A DNA stretch of 64,000 nucleotides. Source: Beaufortia kweichowensis. Its lineage: Eukaryota > Chordata > Actinopteri > Cypriniformes > Gastromyzontidae. This document shows, piece by piece, positions 38,061 to 50,029 of the stretch. The position numbers and the translations under genes were made by a program. The stretch lies in the NCBI GenBank assembly GCA_019155185.1, contig CM032795.1:12751795-12815794 (forward strand), written 5' to 3'. The stretch's first letter is position 1. Each line of letters begins with the position of its first letter. Under the pieces are notes generated by a model that saw only the letters and a program-made list of their open reading frames with translations, ran no database searches and was not told the DNA's origin.

Positions 38061-40936
38061 TTGACGGCTCGAGTCCAATAAGGTCCAAAACCCAAAACCT
38101 TTTTTTCACGGACCATGCATTTAGTGACAGCTCTGCCTTTTTTTTTAGCAATTTATAATACAAATTATAAAAACAATAAAGTTTAAAACTTTAATAAACT
38201 CTATGTCATAATCTGAAAACCATACTGGGTTGAAAATCCAAAGAGAACCTATGGCGCATATGCCAGTTCTATTAAGGGCCACAAACGAACAGCGCTACTG
38301 AATCTGCAGCTCCTGCTTAAAAAATCATATTAATAAATCATTGTGTGTGACCCTCTGACCCTGCAAGTATAACACACATGCTACCTTTCTTACTTGTAGT
38401 CTATATCATCATCTCTAGTGGTAAGAGCTAAGTTACACTATATACAGTGGAGTCCACTAATAAAAATGCTTTTATTTTCCCCCAAAACAGTAAAATGATT
38501 AATGTCACAAATTTACTTTTTTAGTTTGATCAATGGCCTAAAATGTACTAAATGTAGTGCATTTTATTATATTATAAAATTTGTAAAAAAAAAGAAAACC
38601 ATTTTTTAATGCCTAGGAATTAATGAGGCTTTTTCAATGACTTTTCTAACCAGTATGTACATCCGAATAATGCTTTTTAGGATTTGATCAATATCTTGCA
38701 ATATACTTGCTCTTACCCTGCACCACTGGGATGTCTAAAAAATATGTATGCTTAGCTTCATTAGTATTAGATGATAAATCACCACTATCCATACATTTTG
38801 TTTAAATATTCATATGCATTTGAATAGAGAATTGTATTTTAACTCTCCCAGGTCCTCAAATGAACTTTAGATTCTTACATTAGTTTTAGCAGTGATCTGT
38901 AGATGTAATTACAGAAACAGAATTAACAGATTAGATGCTTTTACTCAAAGCCAATTTTCCTCCTCTGCTTCTTGTTTCATTCAGCTTTTTCATTCTCACT
39001 CCCACTTTTCATTTGCTCCTCATTGCAATGTCTCTTTACAGAGACTGAACGGATGAATAACCAAGTAATCCTCAATCAACTTTCAATATCATTACAGAGA
39101 AAGTCAAAGTATTCTCACTCTATCTGTCTTTCTCTCTGTCATTGTCTCTTTCTCATTCATTGTAGCCTGCTGTGCTTATTTCTTCTGTGCCGTTTCCATA
39201 GAGTCACTACAGATGTTGCTTAAGAATATGAAAATATGAATTAATATAAATATGCAAACGTAGAAAAAAAACACAAACTAAAGGGATGGTGTTACATTTG
39301 TCCTTTGTGCAAGCTATATCCTGGAGAGACTTTAAGGTCATATGTATCATGCATTCATGATTTATGTAACTGAACATGAACTGTACATGTCATGTTACAT
39401 GACAAGTACATGTTAAGCATGTTGACCTCCCATTACCCTCATACAAACACAAATACTCATACATAAATTGTTTTTTTAAACAAATTTAGCAAATGAACCT
39501 TCTTATATATTTTCTTACAAGAAAGCCTGAGCACATGTCGAAAAGTATTCATCCATTTTTCTGCAGGCTATGCATTAATCATTTATTTCATGTGTGCTTT
39601 GGTGACTGAGAATTTCAATCTAAAATATGTATCACCTAAGTTTGCTCGCATAAAAGCACAGACAAAGCCTCAGGACCAATCATTTACCTGACACACACAC
39701 ATGCACACTATCTCTCTGTTCTGTTGCCAGAATTCCACAGTATGTCAGGTGTTCACTTTTTACTGCACTGTCTGTCCAGTATATTGCATTAGCTGCAGGT
39801 GATATTGCGTAAGTTTTGCAATTCTACCCCATTTCCATGAAAGATGGAATGATAATAAAGGTTTACAGTACCTGTATTGCCTTAGTATGTCAAAAATGTG
39901 CATAAGACAGGACGGATAAGACAATGTTGACATAAAGTAAGCATATAGGTAGATACAATATATGTAGAGTTATAAGATAGATATATTGTTTAGGGTCACA
40001 AAATCTGTTAGGGATTATATAAAAATTTCTGACTTTTGATTGCAGACTTTGGAACGTGACAAATATGAGAACAGTTTGTAATGTTGCTGAGATCTCTTCG
40101 GAATTGGAGATATATCTGATATTTGGTTATTATTATTTTCCATGTAAAGATATAGAAAATATAATTACCTTAATATAAAACCAACAACCTGACTGGAAGT
40201 GCCTAGTATGTGTTTTGATTTCACAAACCACATGTTTAGAAGACGAACATGATCTCTTTACATCCTCTCTCTTGATGTGAGGTCAGTTTACATTTGAGTA
40301 GTCCTTATGCTGTCCAGGAACTCCCACTGACCCTGAGAAAACCTTGTCTCAGGGACAGGATATGATGTTGTTTTCACAAGTTTCTGGAGAGGGTTGCACT
40401 ATGTGTTGACATGAAATAGGAACTTTCAGACTTCTAGACATCTCTAGAAGATACAAATCTTTTATATTAAACAGAGGAAATGAAATGTTCCATTCAAAAC
40501 ACATCATAGTATGAATATAAACATTAAAGTAATTTTATGTTATGCAAAATGTTATGCAAAACCGATATTTGCTTTCTTTATATATTTGCTAGAAAATAAA
40601 AATAATTTAACATGAAAGGTTGTGACTTGTGTGACGTGTGACATTGACAAAAGAACAAAAGAACACAACAGGACTAAATAAACTATGACTTATTCATATA
40701 AAATACCATGTACATGTACAGAAAACAAGGTTCTGAAATTATTTGTAATGTTTGATGATACAAAGAAATGCATTGTTACATATATGATTGCATTAAGAGG
40801 CTTTAGCCAAGCAAACAATAAACAGAGCAAGTAATGCCAAAACTTAAGCCAGCGAGGCAACCAAGGCTTACTAATGCTTCTCTTAGAATTTCACACTGAC
40901 TGCCCCCTGACAAAAAAACTCAAGACTCCCTTAAGA

Positions 40937-40940
<4 letters not shown>
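38061..40940. other. Non-coding stretch, no gene seen
   Basis: AT-rich DNA with no supported gene. The hairpin at 39381-39414 is described as a finding. A CT-rich frame at 38972-39223 has no domain. Confidence 0.5.
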
Positions 40941-41033
<93 letters not shown>

Positions 41034-41063
41034 CCTCCCTCCCTCCCTCCCTCCCTCTCTCCT
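40941..41063. repeat. (CT)n followed by (CCCT)n
   Basis: About 89 bp of perfect CT, then seven or so CCCT units up to about 41057. Open frames across it on both strands (SLSL / RERE peptides) are repeat artefacts. Confidence 0.95.
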
Positions 41064-44000
41064 CTCCTGCTTTCCTGCTTCTATCATTATTTGTCATTTT
41101 CAAACATTTCCTTTTGGCAGCCATTTGGCCTGTGCTTTTAAATAGAGAGACTGTAGTTTCCAGCTGTCCAGAAGAGTCAAAACACGCCTCAGAGGAATGC
41201 GACCTTCCCTTTTCTTTTCCTTCAGACATACTACTGTGAATGCGCAGAATGAACTTAGGACAGGGTGTTGTTCTTACATTAAGCAGACATGTGCAGGTCA
41301 TCCTTGAGCATCTGTCTGCTTCTCCCTCTCAGCGTACTGTCTCAGATTACTAAAACCTCCTAACTTTTCCCTTGATTAATTGATTCATAATAAGATGATC
41401 CTATATAAGGAGAAAACGTTCTCTGGAGGTAATTTCTTGATAGCACAGTAATTCGTTCATGACATTTATACAATGTATGTGTCTGGAAAATGTAAAATCT
41501 GTATATCACATATCTGTATATCAAATCTGGAAAATGTATATCACCAAAGGCCTGTTAACACAAAAACAAAACATTTAAAAAGTAAAGACAGTTGCAAAAA
41601 GCAGAACACATTACACATCTCAGTGAATATTTGTCAGGCTGCATGAAAAGGAAATTTAAGGTACTGTCAATGACACAAGCTACATTCATTAGACTAACAC
41701 AGTACTTTAAAAATACATTTTCTGAAACAACTTCTGAATGGCTGTCAATGGGAAATGATGATTTTAGCTTGTAAAAGGCATAATTGTGAGTCTGTTTTTA
41801 CTAAATATGCTTATCAAATGTTTGTTGTTTTCTACCTCCCTGCCTTTCCCTGTCATTCCTCTCTCTGTTTCTCTGTTTTTTGTTCTTTCTCCAGCTATCA
41901 CTCTTTGTTATTGCTGTGTTTATTTTCTCTCTCACTCCTACTCGGCCAACACTTTTCTCACTGCGTCTGGACAAATGTGTTTTTAAAAGACCATGAGAAA
42001 CACAATCTTATCATCTGTCAAAACAAGACCCCCGGCTTAGTGGGAAATCCAATCCCGGATCAGGACATTAGCATAGAGCCCGGCTCAGACTGGACCAGGT
42101 TGATTCAAGTATTTTTGACACATTACACAGTGCTTCGCAATAAGATTAGTGGACCCTGGTTTTATATTTCTAGCAACCCCAATATCTATTGACCCCAGAC
42201 ATAAACTGAGAAGGTAAACATGTAAAGGCTACCTGTAAGAGAGATTAGAAATATTCTGGCTAATTAAGGAAGCTCAGTGTGCTTTAAAGAAACATGCTGT
42301 GATAAAGAGACTACACAGACCACCCACAATCGCTTGTACTGTATCCCACAACACATTGACCTCAGTATTCACACAAACACTATTATATATACAAACACTA
42401 TTCCTTTTAAAAGTATATTGCAAAAAAGTGCAAGTACATTTGTTATTTTTAAAAGTCTTATAAGAGAAGAATGGGGTACATTGTGATCAACATAAAATAG
42501 ACAAAAAGGTTTACATTACATATATGTGTATTATCAGTACATAATCTCTCTTTCATCCCTATACTGCTTTTGTTAGGGTTTTGGAACATTTTTAAGGATA
42601 CCAAAATCAGCCCATTTGTGCTATTTTGACTTCAGTTTTGACCTCATTCATGTACATCATTCAGTGTCAGTAGAGCGATAGATTCCTCTGGAAATGAACC
42701 CTAAAACATGTAAGATTATTACCAGATTACGCTTGTGTTTGTGTGCTGTGTGCCTGCGTTTACATGTTTGCATGTTTAAAAACAGACCCACATGACTTGT
42801 ATGTTTATACAACAGGCTACTGTGTTTTGCATTGTTTTCTAAATGTGCTAATTACACAGGCCAGTCAGAGGCTTATAACACAAACACAAAGAAAAGCTTA
42901 AAAAGAGGGACACAAAGAATGACTCAAAAGCAAGTTTACATATTCACATTTTATTCTCTATTAAATAAGCCATTTACATTAAAAGCAATCAGATTATCAT
43001 CCAAGCTTTATAATTTATGTATCAAACAAATTGTGAGCCTCTAGCTTGGGGCATATTTTATATTTTTAAAGCATAGATGCAGAAAATCAAACTATATTTA
43101 CCGTATGTATAAAATTTGTACAGGTTTGAAGGTTATTATGTGGATGTGAAAATCCTCTATATTTTAAACTGGAACTCTCTTGAAATTCTTTTTCTGGAAT
43201 CAGTCTGAGAACCCCCAATATTTGCTTTTTTATATTTAAATGACATCTTAAACAAAATTTTTATAAATCTTTTGTTATAGATTTGTATAATTAACTGATG
43301 TTGATGTTTTCTCCTCTAAATAGACTGAACAAATGACTCAACAGTAAGGGAAAGGTTGAAGTACTGTCACAAAACGAGGTGTATCTATTTATATCTGGTG
43401 TGTGTGGGAGAAAATGAATCTCACAGCTGGAAGCTAATGTCCAGTTGACAGTGCGAATCAGCAAGTATCGCCATAGAATAAAAGAAATGGGGGTTAATCG
43501 TGACCTCTGACCTTTATTGTTAGCAGCATAATGGCAGAGGACACTTGCCATTCATATCTATCCCTGCCTAAATGGATAACTTGCAACAGAGAGGCCTTTA
43601 GGCATGCACCCCACTGAACTTAAAAGTGAGAACCATCACCCCCACATCGCCCTTTGCCTGGTACTGTATTTCCCCCAAAGCACTAACTGCCCCCTCTAGA
43701 GTAGAACTGATCACCTCGGAACCCTGGGCAGCTGTCTAAACATCACCTTAAGCCACCTAAAACGGAGCCCAATGTCCAACATTCAACTGATAATTTACAG
43801 TCAATATAAACACACGCCATTCATAAATAGTACATCCAATGCCTTTAAAAGATCAAGATGAAGCAAACTCGGGTCTGTTTACCTGCACACATTTCAGTGT
43901 GTCTTTTTTTTGTTGTGTTGATGTACACTTTCCACAACTAATCACATACTACCCCTGACTGTTACAACCAAGAAATGATCTGTCAAACAAACGCACACAC

Positions 44001-44330
44001 ATAGCAACCCAAGAGTTGTCAACAAACAACGACATGTCAACAGACAACAAACAGGAAGAGCTTGTGCTCATACACAACAGACTTCAGCTTCCTCCTGCGC
44101 TCTCTCGTAATTTTATTGGCTGCAGCTCATCGCTGATTTCTCAGCAGTCGGGACATTTTGTACACCTGGTGCCTGGTTGGACAGATTTCAAACCAGTGTG
44201 AAATTTGTTGCAGCGTCTTCGACAAGCATTTCTCATATTTACTCAATGCACCCTAACAGAGCATCAGCAGCATGCATGTGCTATGAGTTGGCTACAATCC
44301 GGGACTTTTAGTCACAGGCTAGTTACAGAC
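41064..44330. other. Non-coding stretch, no gene seen
   Basis: No supported gene. The 145-codon plus-strand frame at 41755-42192 begins in CT-rich, hydrophobic low-complexity sequence and shows no domain. Short local tandem words occur at 41483-41540 (TCTGTATATCA repeated). Confidence 0.5.
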
Positions 44331-44586
44331 TTAAAGGGATAGTTAACTCAAAAATGAAACTTCTTTCATTATTAACTCACCCTTGTGTCATCCCAAAGCT
44401 GTATGACTATCTTTTTTCAGCAAAACACAAAATAAGATATTTTAAAGACTGTTGGTAATCAAACAGCATTGGCCCACATTGCTTCTTCTGTGTTCTGCAG
44501 AAGTAAGAGTCATATACAGATTTTGAATGACATGAGGATGAATAAATGATGACATGATTTAATTTGGGGGGAAACTATACCTTTAA
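44331..44586. mobile_element. Cyprinid hairpin MITE with long inverted arms
   Basis: The left arm starts TTAAAGGGATAGTTAACTC. The right arm, read on the minus strand, starts TTAAAGGTATAGTTTCCCC. The two arms match over more than 100 bp with many substitutions (shared words include TGTCAT, CTGTAT, ACACA, AAGA), so the element can fold into one long hairpin. I recognise it as a very abundant cyprinid non-autonomous DNA element. TTAA is present at both outer edges. It has no coding capacity. Fragments of the same family are at 2660-2711 and probably 54461-54512. Confidence 0.7.
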
Positions 44587-45778
44587 AGTCTTGGTCATCG
44601 GGCAACTGTTCTGTTTATTCTGTTAGTGCTGGTTTTATTGCATGTCCACTAATTCTCAAAGAACCAGTTTCTGGGAGTTGAATTATGGTCTGGTTCTGTG
44701 TGGTGATTGTTCACAGAGAATTCAATGTTCCCAGATGAAGTTGATATTGAACACATGAGGTCTCTGCAGACTCTGTTCGGCCCGCAGCATGCGTCTATAG
44801 GAGGATGATTCAGAAAGTTCAAACACGATCTGGTCTGAAGGGCTTCAGTATGCCAAGGTTTATGGAATCAGCTGTTGTCACATCAGAAAGACGCTGGGCT
44901 AAAGGTTTCCAGTCTGCGGTCGATTACTCTCTGAAGCTGGTTTGTCTGGGTGCCTCTGAAACGTCTGGCCTGGGGCCCTTTTCCAAAACACATGTTAGTG
45001 ATTTAAAGAGGAAAAGGGGGATGGAATGGGTGGGCACTTATATTTTATTTTTCTTTGTTTGTGTGAACATAAACACATGGGCTTTTTATGGCATTAACAT
45101 ATATTTTTAAAAACTTTGTAAGCAAAGACTGCATTTGAAACTTTAATTCATAATGAATTGTACCGAATTAACTGTGATCCTGGGGGAATATAGATATATT
45201 TGCTGTAATGGCTAAACTGGCTGGAACATTTACAGAAATGTCCACTGTCCCTGTAAATCTAAATTGAATAAAGCACTTAATCAAATAGAAGGAATCCTGA
45301 CTCACAACATCCTCAAACTCATCCATCAGCCTCTCAGCCAGCTGGATCTGGCGAGCATCAGGTTATGACATGAGTTCTGAAAAACGAGCCAGAGAAAGAA
45401 AGAGAGACAGACAGACAGAAAAGACTGTGTACATGGGAGTGGAGAGATTTGGACAACATTCAAACCTTTAACACACATAGTTCTCAAAAGTTTGCAAACT
45501 AAATCAATATTTTGGTCGATTTATTTATTTTTCATGCCATAAGGAAGGTGGGAATGTAAACAAAGTTGAGATGGATGTGAATTAGCCTGCTGTTAGATGG
45601 TTAATTTTTAATTGTTAGAAGGATAGTAACACATTCTCACTTCTCTTTTAGGTTAATAAGTAACTCTGCTTGTAAATATAACATTACAATTAAACATAGC
45701 AAAGTGCTGTACTTTGGTTTTTGATGATTTGATTAAGTTTAGTTATTAAAAAATATTGTGTATCCTCTTTAAAATACC
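44587..45778. other. Non-coding stretch, no gene seen
   Basis: An open frame of 101 codons (44805-45110, plus) is preceded by TCTATAG but has no clear donor or domain. Nothing else seen. Confidence 0.45.
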
Positions 45779-45889
45779 GATTTTTAAGTACTTGTTTCAT
45801 GAACAAAAAACATCTCATTGCAATTACTCAACAGGTGAAAAAAACACATCTACATAAGATTTTAAATCATCATATGTTTCTCTCATGAA
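45779..45889 (+). repeat. Local diverged duplication, copy A
   Basis: Shares ordered blocks with 46940-47062: GATTTTTAAGTACTTGT (17/17), ATGAACA followed by AAAAACAT, AAAAAACACAT and AAGATTTTAAATCATCA (17/17). Indels of up to about 20 bp separate the blocks. Confidence 0.65.
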
Positions 45890-46125
45890 AAGCCATCTCA
45901 GGACACAGGATGGAAGTGGGGAGGCAATAACACCCCTTGTTTTAACCTCTGACCCTTGACCTCTGTACTGAGAGTATCCCAAGACACAACAAGGCTGCTA
46001 TAGAACAAAGACTTACACAGTCAAATTTAAAGAGTCATGAGTGCTAACACACACGATCCTCCTGCAGATACAGGAAATGTGAAGATGAAGACTTGACCTT
46101 TGGATGGCCTGCCTGGAATTGGGCC

Positions 46126-46130
<5 letters not shown>

Positions 46131-46202
<72 letters not shown>
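46131..46202. repeat. (GA)n microsatellite, about 72 bp
   Basis: Perfect GA run. Open frames through it (REREREX peptides) are repeat artefacts. Confidence 0.95.
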
Positions 46203-46204
<2 letters not shown>

Positions 46205-46939
46205 AGATCTAAAGTTCGAAGTAAGAAGAAGTTCGAAATGTCACAAATACATTACAAAACTAAGGAAAAGCAGGGCAGGAACAGAAAGAGATAGCGCTAT
46301 GAAGACATTTTACCTCAAGTGATTTCACTATCAGCAGTCTGAGGGATGTGAGTCAGCTGCCTGGATGGATTTGGGAGGTAAGATGCTTCTGGCAAACTGA
46401 TAAAGAGACTTCCCTGGAGACAACACCATGGGAGGAGACCAGTCCTGATCAGGACAAATTCCTCTAAGAAAGAATCTTATCAGAGAAATATGGGCATCAT
46501 GTCTGCTAATGGGCTGGGAAATGATAAAGCGTGTGTGTTTGCGTGAGGGAAGATGGAGGTCAGAAGCTGTTTCAGAAAGATTGCCGAGGGGGCAAAGAGA
46601 AGACAAAGATTTACTTGTTATTGTGTGTGAGTCTGGGTTTGTGAATGTCTGTTGTTAGTTCCTTATAAAAGCTTCCAGTTACCTCATCCTTTATAAATGA
46701 AGCCACATGAAAATATTTTAAACATTGCAATAGTCATTCAAATCTGACACTCAGACAAAGACTAATTGACAAACATCTTGTTCATTTGGATCGCATAAAT
46801 TTAACTCCCCCAAATTATGATTTTTATCATTTGTCCTGTAAAAAGCAAAGCTTGCTTGTAAAATGACATCAAACTGCTTGTTCTCTACAACTCAATTTAT
46901 ATAGAAAATCATTTTTATAAGATTACCATAGCGAACACA

Positions 46940-47062
46940 GATTTTTAAGTACTTGTGTCTAACAGTGTTTTTAATGAACAGAAAAACATAAAAACATCTA
47001 ATTAACTCAATAACCCCACAAAAAACACATGTATATTAAGATTTTAAATCATCAGATTTTTT
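46940..47062 (+). repeat. Local diverged duplication, copy B
   Basis: Direct-orientation partner of 45779-45889, offset by about 1.16 kb. The (GA)n tract at 46131 lies between the copies. Confidence 0.65.
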
Positions 47063-47206
47063 CACATAAACAAATGTGCACAATCAAATGTGCAATGCAA
47101 AGCAAAACCAGGGTAAAATAAAACAACCTGAATTAACATCAATCAATTCATGCTCTCACAAAAACAAATTAGTTGGGTCAGCACATGTTGACAATAACAA
47201 ATGTAA

Positions 47207-47230
47207 TATTTAATGTCATATTTAATGTCA
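47207..47230 (+). repeat. 12-bp tandem duplication next to the LTR
   Basis: TATTTAATGTCA occurs twice in perfect tandem and ends one base before the first LTR base. Confidence 0.95.
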
Positions 47231-47231
47231 C
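47227..47231. repeat. Target-site duplication of the LTR element, left
   Basis: GTCAC against GTCAT at 52358-52362 (4 of 5 identical). Five bp is usual for Ty3/Gypsy integration. Confidence 0.6.
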
Positions 47232-47625
47232 TGTTACGGTGCTGGGTGGAAGATAACAGGACAACCAGGAGTAACGGTATCAAACTTCTTTACTGATTCT
47301 TCAACTCAGAGAAATTCCAGATATATCAAACATACAAGGTTTTCAGATCACAGAATATATTAACCCACGCACCCACAAAGACTGACGGAAAACAACAATA
47401 CCTGACAAAGATGAACTCAAAAGACAGACCTTAAATAATACAACCAATGACCAATAGTGATATAAAACAGGTGCGGGTGATAGTAACTAAACAGGATTAC
47501 TAACGGTGACCAGGTGTGCGAGTGCAGTGCATGATGGGTGTTGAAGTCCATTTTAAAACTCAGGAGATCCGGGGAGCGAATGACGTGATAGGGGAATCGA
47601 TGCTGAAGGCATCGGCTCCGTGACA
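47232..47625 (-). repeat. 3' LTR of the Gypsy element
   Basis: 394 bp. On the plus strand it starts TGTTACGGTGCTGGG and ends GGCTCCGTGACA; in element orientation it starts TGTCACGGAGCC. It is the downstream LTR because the coding region lies to its right on the minus strand. Confidence 0.92.
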
Positions 47626-47640
47626 GTACCCCCACGGACC
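47626..47640 (-). other. Polypurine tract, probable plus-strand primer
   Basis: Directly inside the 3' LTR the minus strand reads GTCCGTGGGGGTAC before TGTCACGG. The G-run in this position is the expected polypurine tract from which second-strand DNA synthesis starts. It is short and ends TAC, as in other vertebrate Gypsy chromoviruses. Confidence 0.55.
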
Positions 47641-48252
47641 GCTCCTGCGGGTCGCAGAAAGCACGTCGACGGGCCGTCCCTCGTGGCCTGGGACCGGGCT
47701 CCAGGGATGCGAGACGTGGAACTCAGTGAGTAGAGGCGGGTCTAGAATGTCTGATCGGGGAACCCAGCACTGTTCCTCCGGGCCGTAACCCTCCCAGGAC
47801 CACGAGGTATTGAGCCGGGCCCAGCCCGTCGACGAGCCCTCAGAATGGCATCGACCTTGTAGATGCGGTCCTGATGGTCCAGGGTGGAGGAGGAGGCTTC
47901 GGGCCTGCTGGTGGGGGTCCCTCAGCATCAGATTCTGGGGAAGAACAGAGACAGGGTTAACAAATGGTTTCAAAAGTGATACATGGAAGGAAGGAGCCAG
48001 ACGATAGGACCGGGAAGTTGCAGCCGGTAAGTCACTGGGCGCTGATCTTTTGCTGATGGGGAATGGACCGATGAACCGGGAGTGAGTTTTGCAGGGCAGC
48101 CGCGAGGCGAATGTCCCTTTGTGGAGAGCCAGACCAGCTGCCGGGATGGAAGTCTGGGGCGTCAGACCGCGCAGCTGGTCGGGCTTGCTGCTTCCCGGCC
48201 TACGGACTGCAGCTTGCAGGTGGATGTGTGCAGAATTCCCATACCCTTTCAC
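47640..48252 (-). pseudogene. Integrase C-terminus and chromodomain-like region (broken pol)
   Basis: The C-terminal part of the polyprotein guides integration-complex targeting. In the open frame ending at 48252, FHVSLLKPF (about residues 86-94) is the conserved tail of Ty3/Gypsy integrases. Further on, WEGYGPEEQCWVP and ILDPPLLTEFHVSHP form a chromodomain-like segment with its aromatic and acidic positions. In other chromoviruses this module binds methylated histone H3 and directs integration. The segment just before WEGYG reads as out-of-frame sequence, so at least one indel falls between the integrase tail and the chromodomain. The frame runs on across the polypurine tract into the LTR. 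Confidence 0.75.
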
Positions 48253-48294
48253 TGGCCCGGAACCAGTGGTCCCACAGCTGGCACCGTGGAGGGT

Positions 48295-48783
48295 TCAGGG
48301 TCCAGGGAAAGAGAGGTGGTTGATAGCCGTTAACGCGACTGGAGGCAGGGGTGAGTCCGGTGGAATCTTGGCGTAGGAGTTTTGTCGCATTAGCCCAGGT
48401 AAGGAAGCGATGCCAGCTGTGTTGGTTATGATGGCAGTAGGTCCGAGATATCTTCCGATCTCCTGGATCTTCCGCTCAGTCTGGCGTTCGCCTGGGGTGA
48501 TAACCAGAGGTAAGACTAACTGATATTGCAACAGAGAAAAGAATGCCTTCCAGGCGTGAGAAATAAACTGAGGTCCTCGATCTGACACGATAATCCTCGG
48601 CAGGCCAAAATGCAGGCCAAAACACATTATTAAACAGCGCCTCGGCTGCTTGCATAGCTGTGGCAGACTAGACATAGGAATTAATTTACAGCTTTTGCTG
48701 AAAGCGATCAACGATAACAAAATACAGGTATAACCTTCAGAACAGGGCAGATCAGAGACAAAATCACGGCAATATGAGTCCAT
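48295..48783 (-). pseudogene. Integrase catalytic core, DDE (broken pol)
   Basis: The integrase inserts the cDNA into the genome with a DDE triad. I see DFVSDLP (first Asp, codon at about 48763), VSDRGPQFISHAWKAFF (second Asp at 48580-48582) and QTERKIQEIGRYL (Glu at 48475-48477). The second Asp and the Glu are 34 residues apart here. That is one fewer than the usual 35, and the sequence between them (QYQLVLPLVITPG) looks frame-disturbed, with compensating indels. After RYL the frame leaves the family pattern and stops at about 48295. It lies in the same frame as the chromodomain piece but is separated by stops. Confidence 0.8.
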
Positions 48784-49203
48784 GGCGTTGAGGAACCGGT
48801 AGGACGGAGGAGCTTACCCTGGGGCCGGCGATGGTACCTGGCGATGGCACAGACTGAGCATCCCTTCACGGCAGGCGATTGATATCTCCGGACATCCCGG
48901 GCCACCAGTACCGGGGAGATCAGTGAAAAGGTGCGCTGCCGACCTGGGTGTCCCGATCCCGAACGCAGTGGGCCGGAGTCCATGAGGGGAATACGTAGAT
49001 CTTCGGGCACGAACAATCTCCCCTCAGGACCTCCGGGCGGAGCAGACTGATCGCGAAGACTAGCTTCAATTTGCTTGTCCAGGTCCCACTCGATGGGAGA
49101 AATTACCATTGCGGAGGAGAACAGGCTCTGGAGGCTCGGTGCTGCAGTCGGCGTGAATCCGTGAGAGAGCATCGGCTTTTCGTTCTTGCTTCGGGGCGAT
49201 AAG
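48784..49203 (-). pseudogene. RNase H-integrase spacer and HHCC zinc region (broken pol)
   Basis: The minus-strand frame that ends at 49397 includes GCSVCAIARYHRRPQGKL. Its CxxC pair (48846-48860) followed by the Gly-Lys-Leu turn is typical of the second half of the Gypsy integrase H2C2 zinc-binding domain. The His pair upstream is not readable in the same frame. The N-terminal part of this frame is out of phase with RNase H. Confidence 0.65.
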
Positions 49204-49515
49204 TCACTGAAAAATTGAAACGAGAGAAGAACAAAGCCCAGGGGCCAGACGAGAATTAAGTCTTTTAGCTTCACGTAAATACAACAGGTTCTTATGATCA
49301 GTAAATACCACAAACGGGAACTTAGCTCCCTCCAGCCAATGTCTCCACTCCTCCAGAGCCAGCTTGATAGCGAGTAATTCCCGGTTGCCGATATCATAAT
49401 TCTGCTCCGCCTTCGGGGACATCTTTTGGAGAAGAAAGCGCATGGGTGAAAGGCGGATTCCCCTGCAGCTGCGAAACACCGCCCTCGCCGGTGGTGGTGG
49501 CGTCAACTTCAACAC
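49204..49515 (-). pseudogene. RNase H domain (broken pol)
   Basis: RNase H removes the RNA strand of the RNA-DNA hybrid during reverse transcription. The open frame has EQNYDIGNRELLAIKLALEE followed by WRHWLEGAKFPFVVFTDHKN, the Ty3/Gypsy RNase H signature: ELLAIK carries the catalytic Glu and FTDHKNL the Asp. The first catalytic Asp region upstream is in another frame, and the last part (LCSSLVSIFQ) diverges from the expected sequence, which suggests a further indel near 49210. Confidence 0.8.
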
Positions 49516-49607
49516 GCGAGCGAGCTCAGGCGAAGGGTGACGGAGAGTGGTGCTTTACAGAAGGCTTCTTTAGCTGTTGGAAAGCCTCTAGCCTCCCTGC
49601 GACCAAA

Positions 49608-50029
49608 CTAGCTTACTAGGTTTCCCTTTGAGCATTGGCGTGGCGGGGAGCAGATTCCACTGAAGCCTTGAATGAATCGACGATAAAAGTTCGCGAACCC
49701 CAGAAAGCGTTGCAAACTGCGAACTGAGGAGGGCTGGGGCCAGGACAGAACTGCTTCCACTTTATCCTTCTCCATGAGGCACCCCATTGGCACTAATCAC
49801 ATATCCCAGAAACTGAACCTCAGAAAGATGAAACGCGGCGCATTTCTCCAGCTTGAGATAGAGGTTGTGCTTTTGCAGCCGCTGGAGAACAAGCCCGAAC
49901 ATGCCCCCCGATGCTCAAGCGAGAGACTGAGTATACCAGGATATCATCTATGTAAACAATCACAAACAGATCCAACATATCTCGAAATATTTCGTTCATA
50001 AAACTTTGAAACACCGCCGAGTTTACCAA
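49608..50029 (-). pseudogene. Reverse transcriptase palm and thumb (broken pol)
   Basis: Two adjoining open pieces in different frames. The piece ending at 50029 has AVFQSFMNEIFRDMLDLFV then VYIDDILVYS; the YIDD box (49938-49957) carries the two catalytic aspartates that bind metal. The piece ending at 49793 has the RT C-terminal block SVRSLQRFLGFANFYRRFI, characteristic of Ty3/Gypsy. At least one frameshift lies around 49795-49900. Upstream finger residues are in 50030-50467. Confidence 0.85.

Noticed and set aside
41755..42192. 145-codon open frame on the plus strand
   Set aside because: It starts in CT-rich hydrophobic low-complexity sequence, has no domain and lacks splice signals.
44805..45110. 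101-codon plus-strand frame
   Set aside because: Mixed composition but no domain, donor or recognisable family.
48082..48376. Plus-strand open frames of 70-95 codons within the retrotransposon
   Set aside because: They are antisense to the integrase region, overlap one another in several frames and reflect the higher G+C content of the element.
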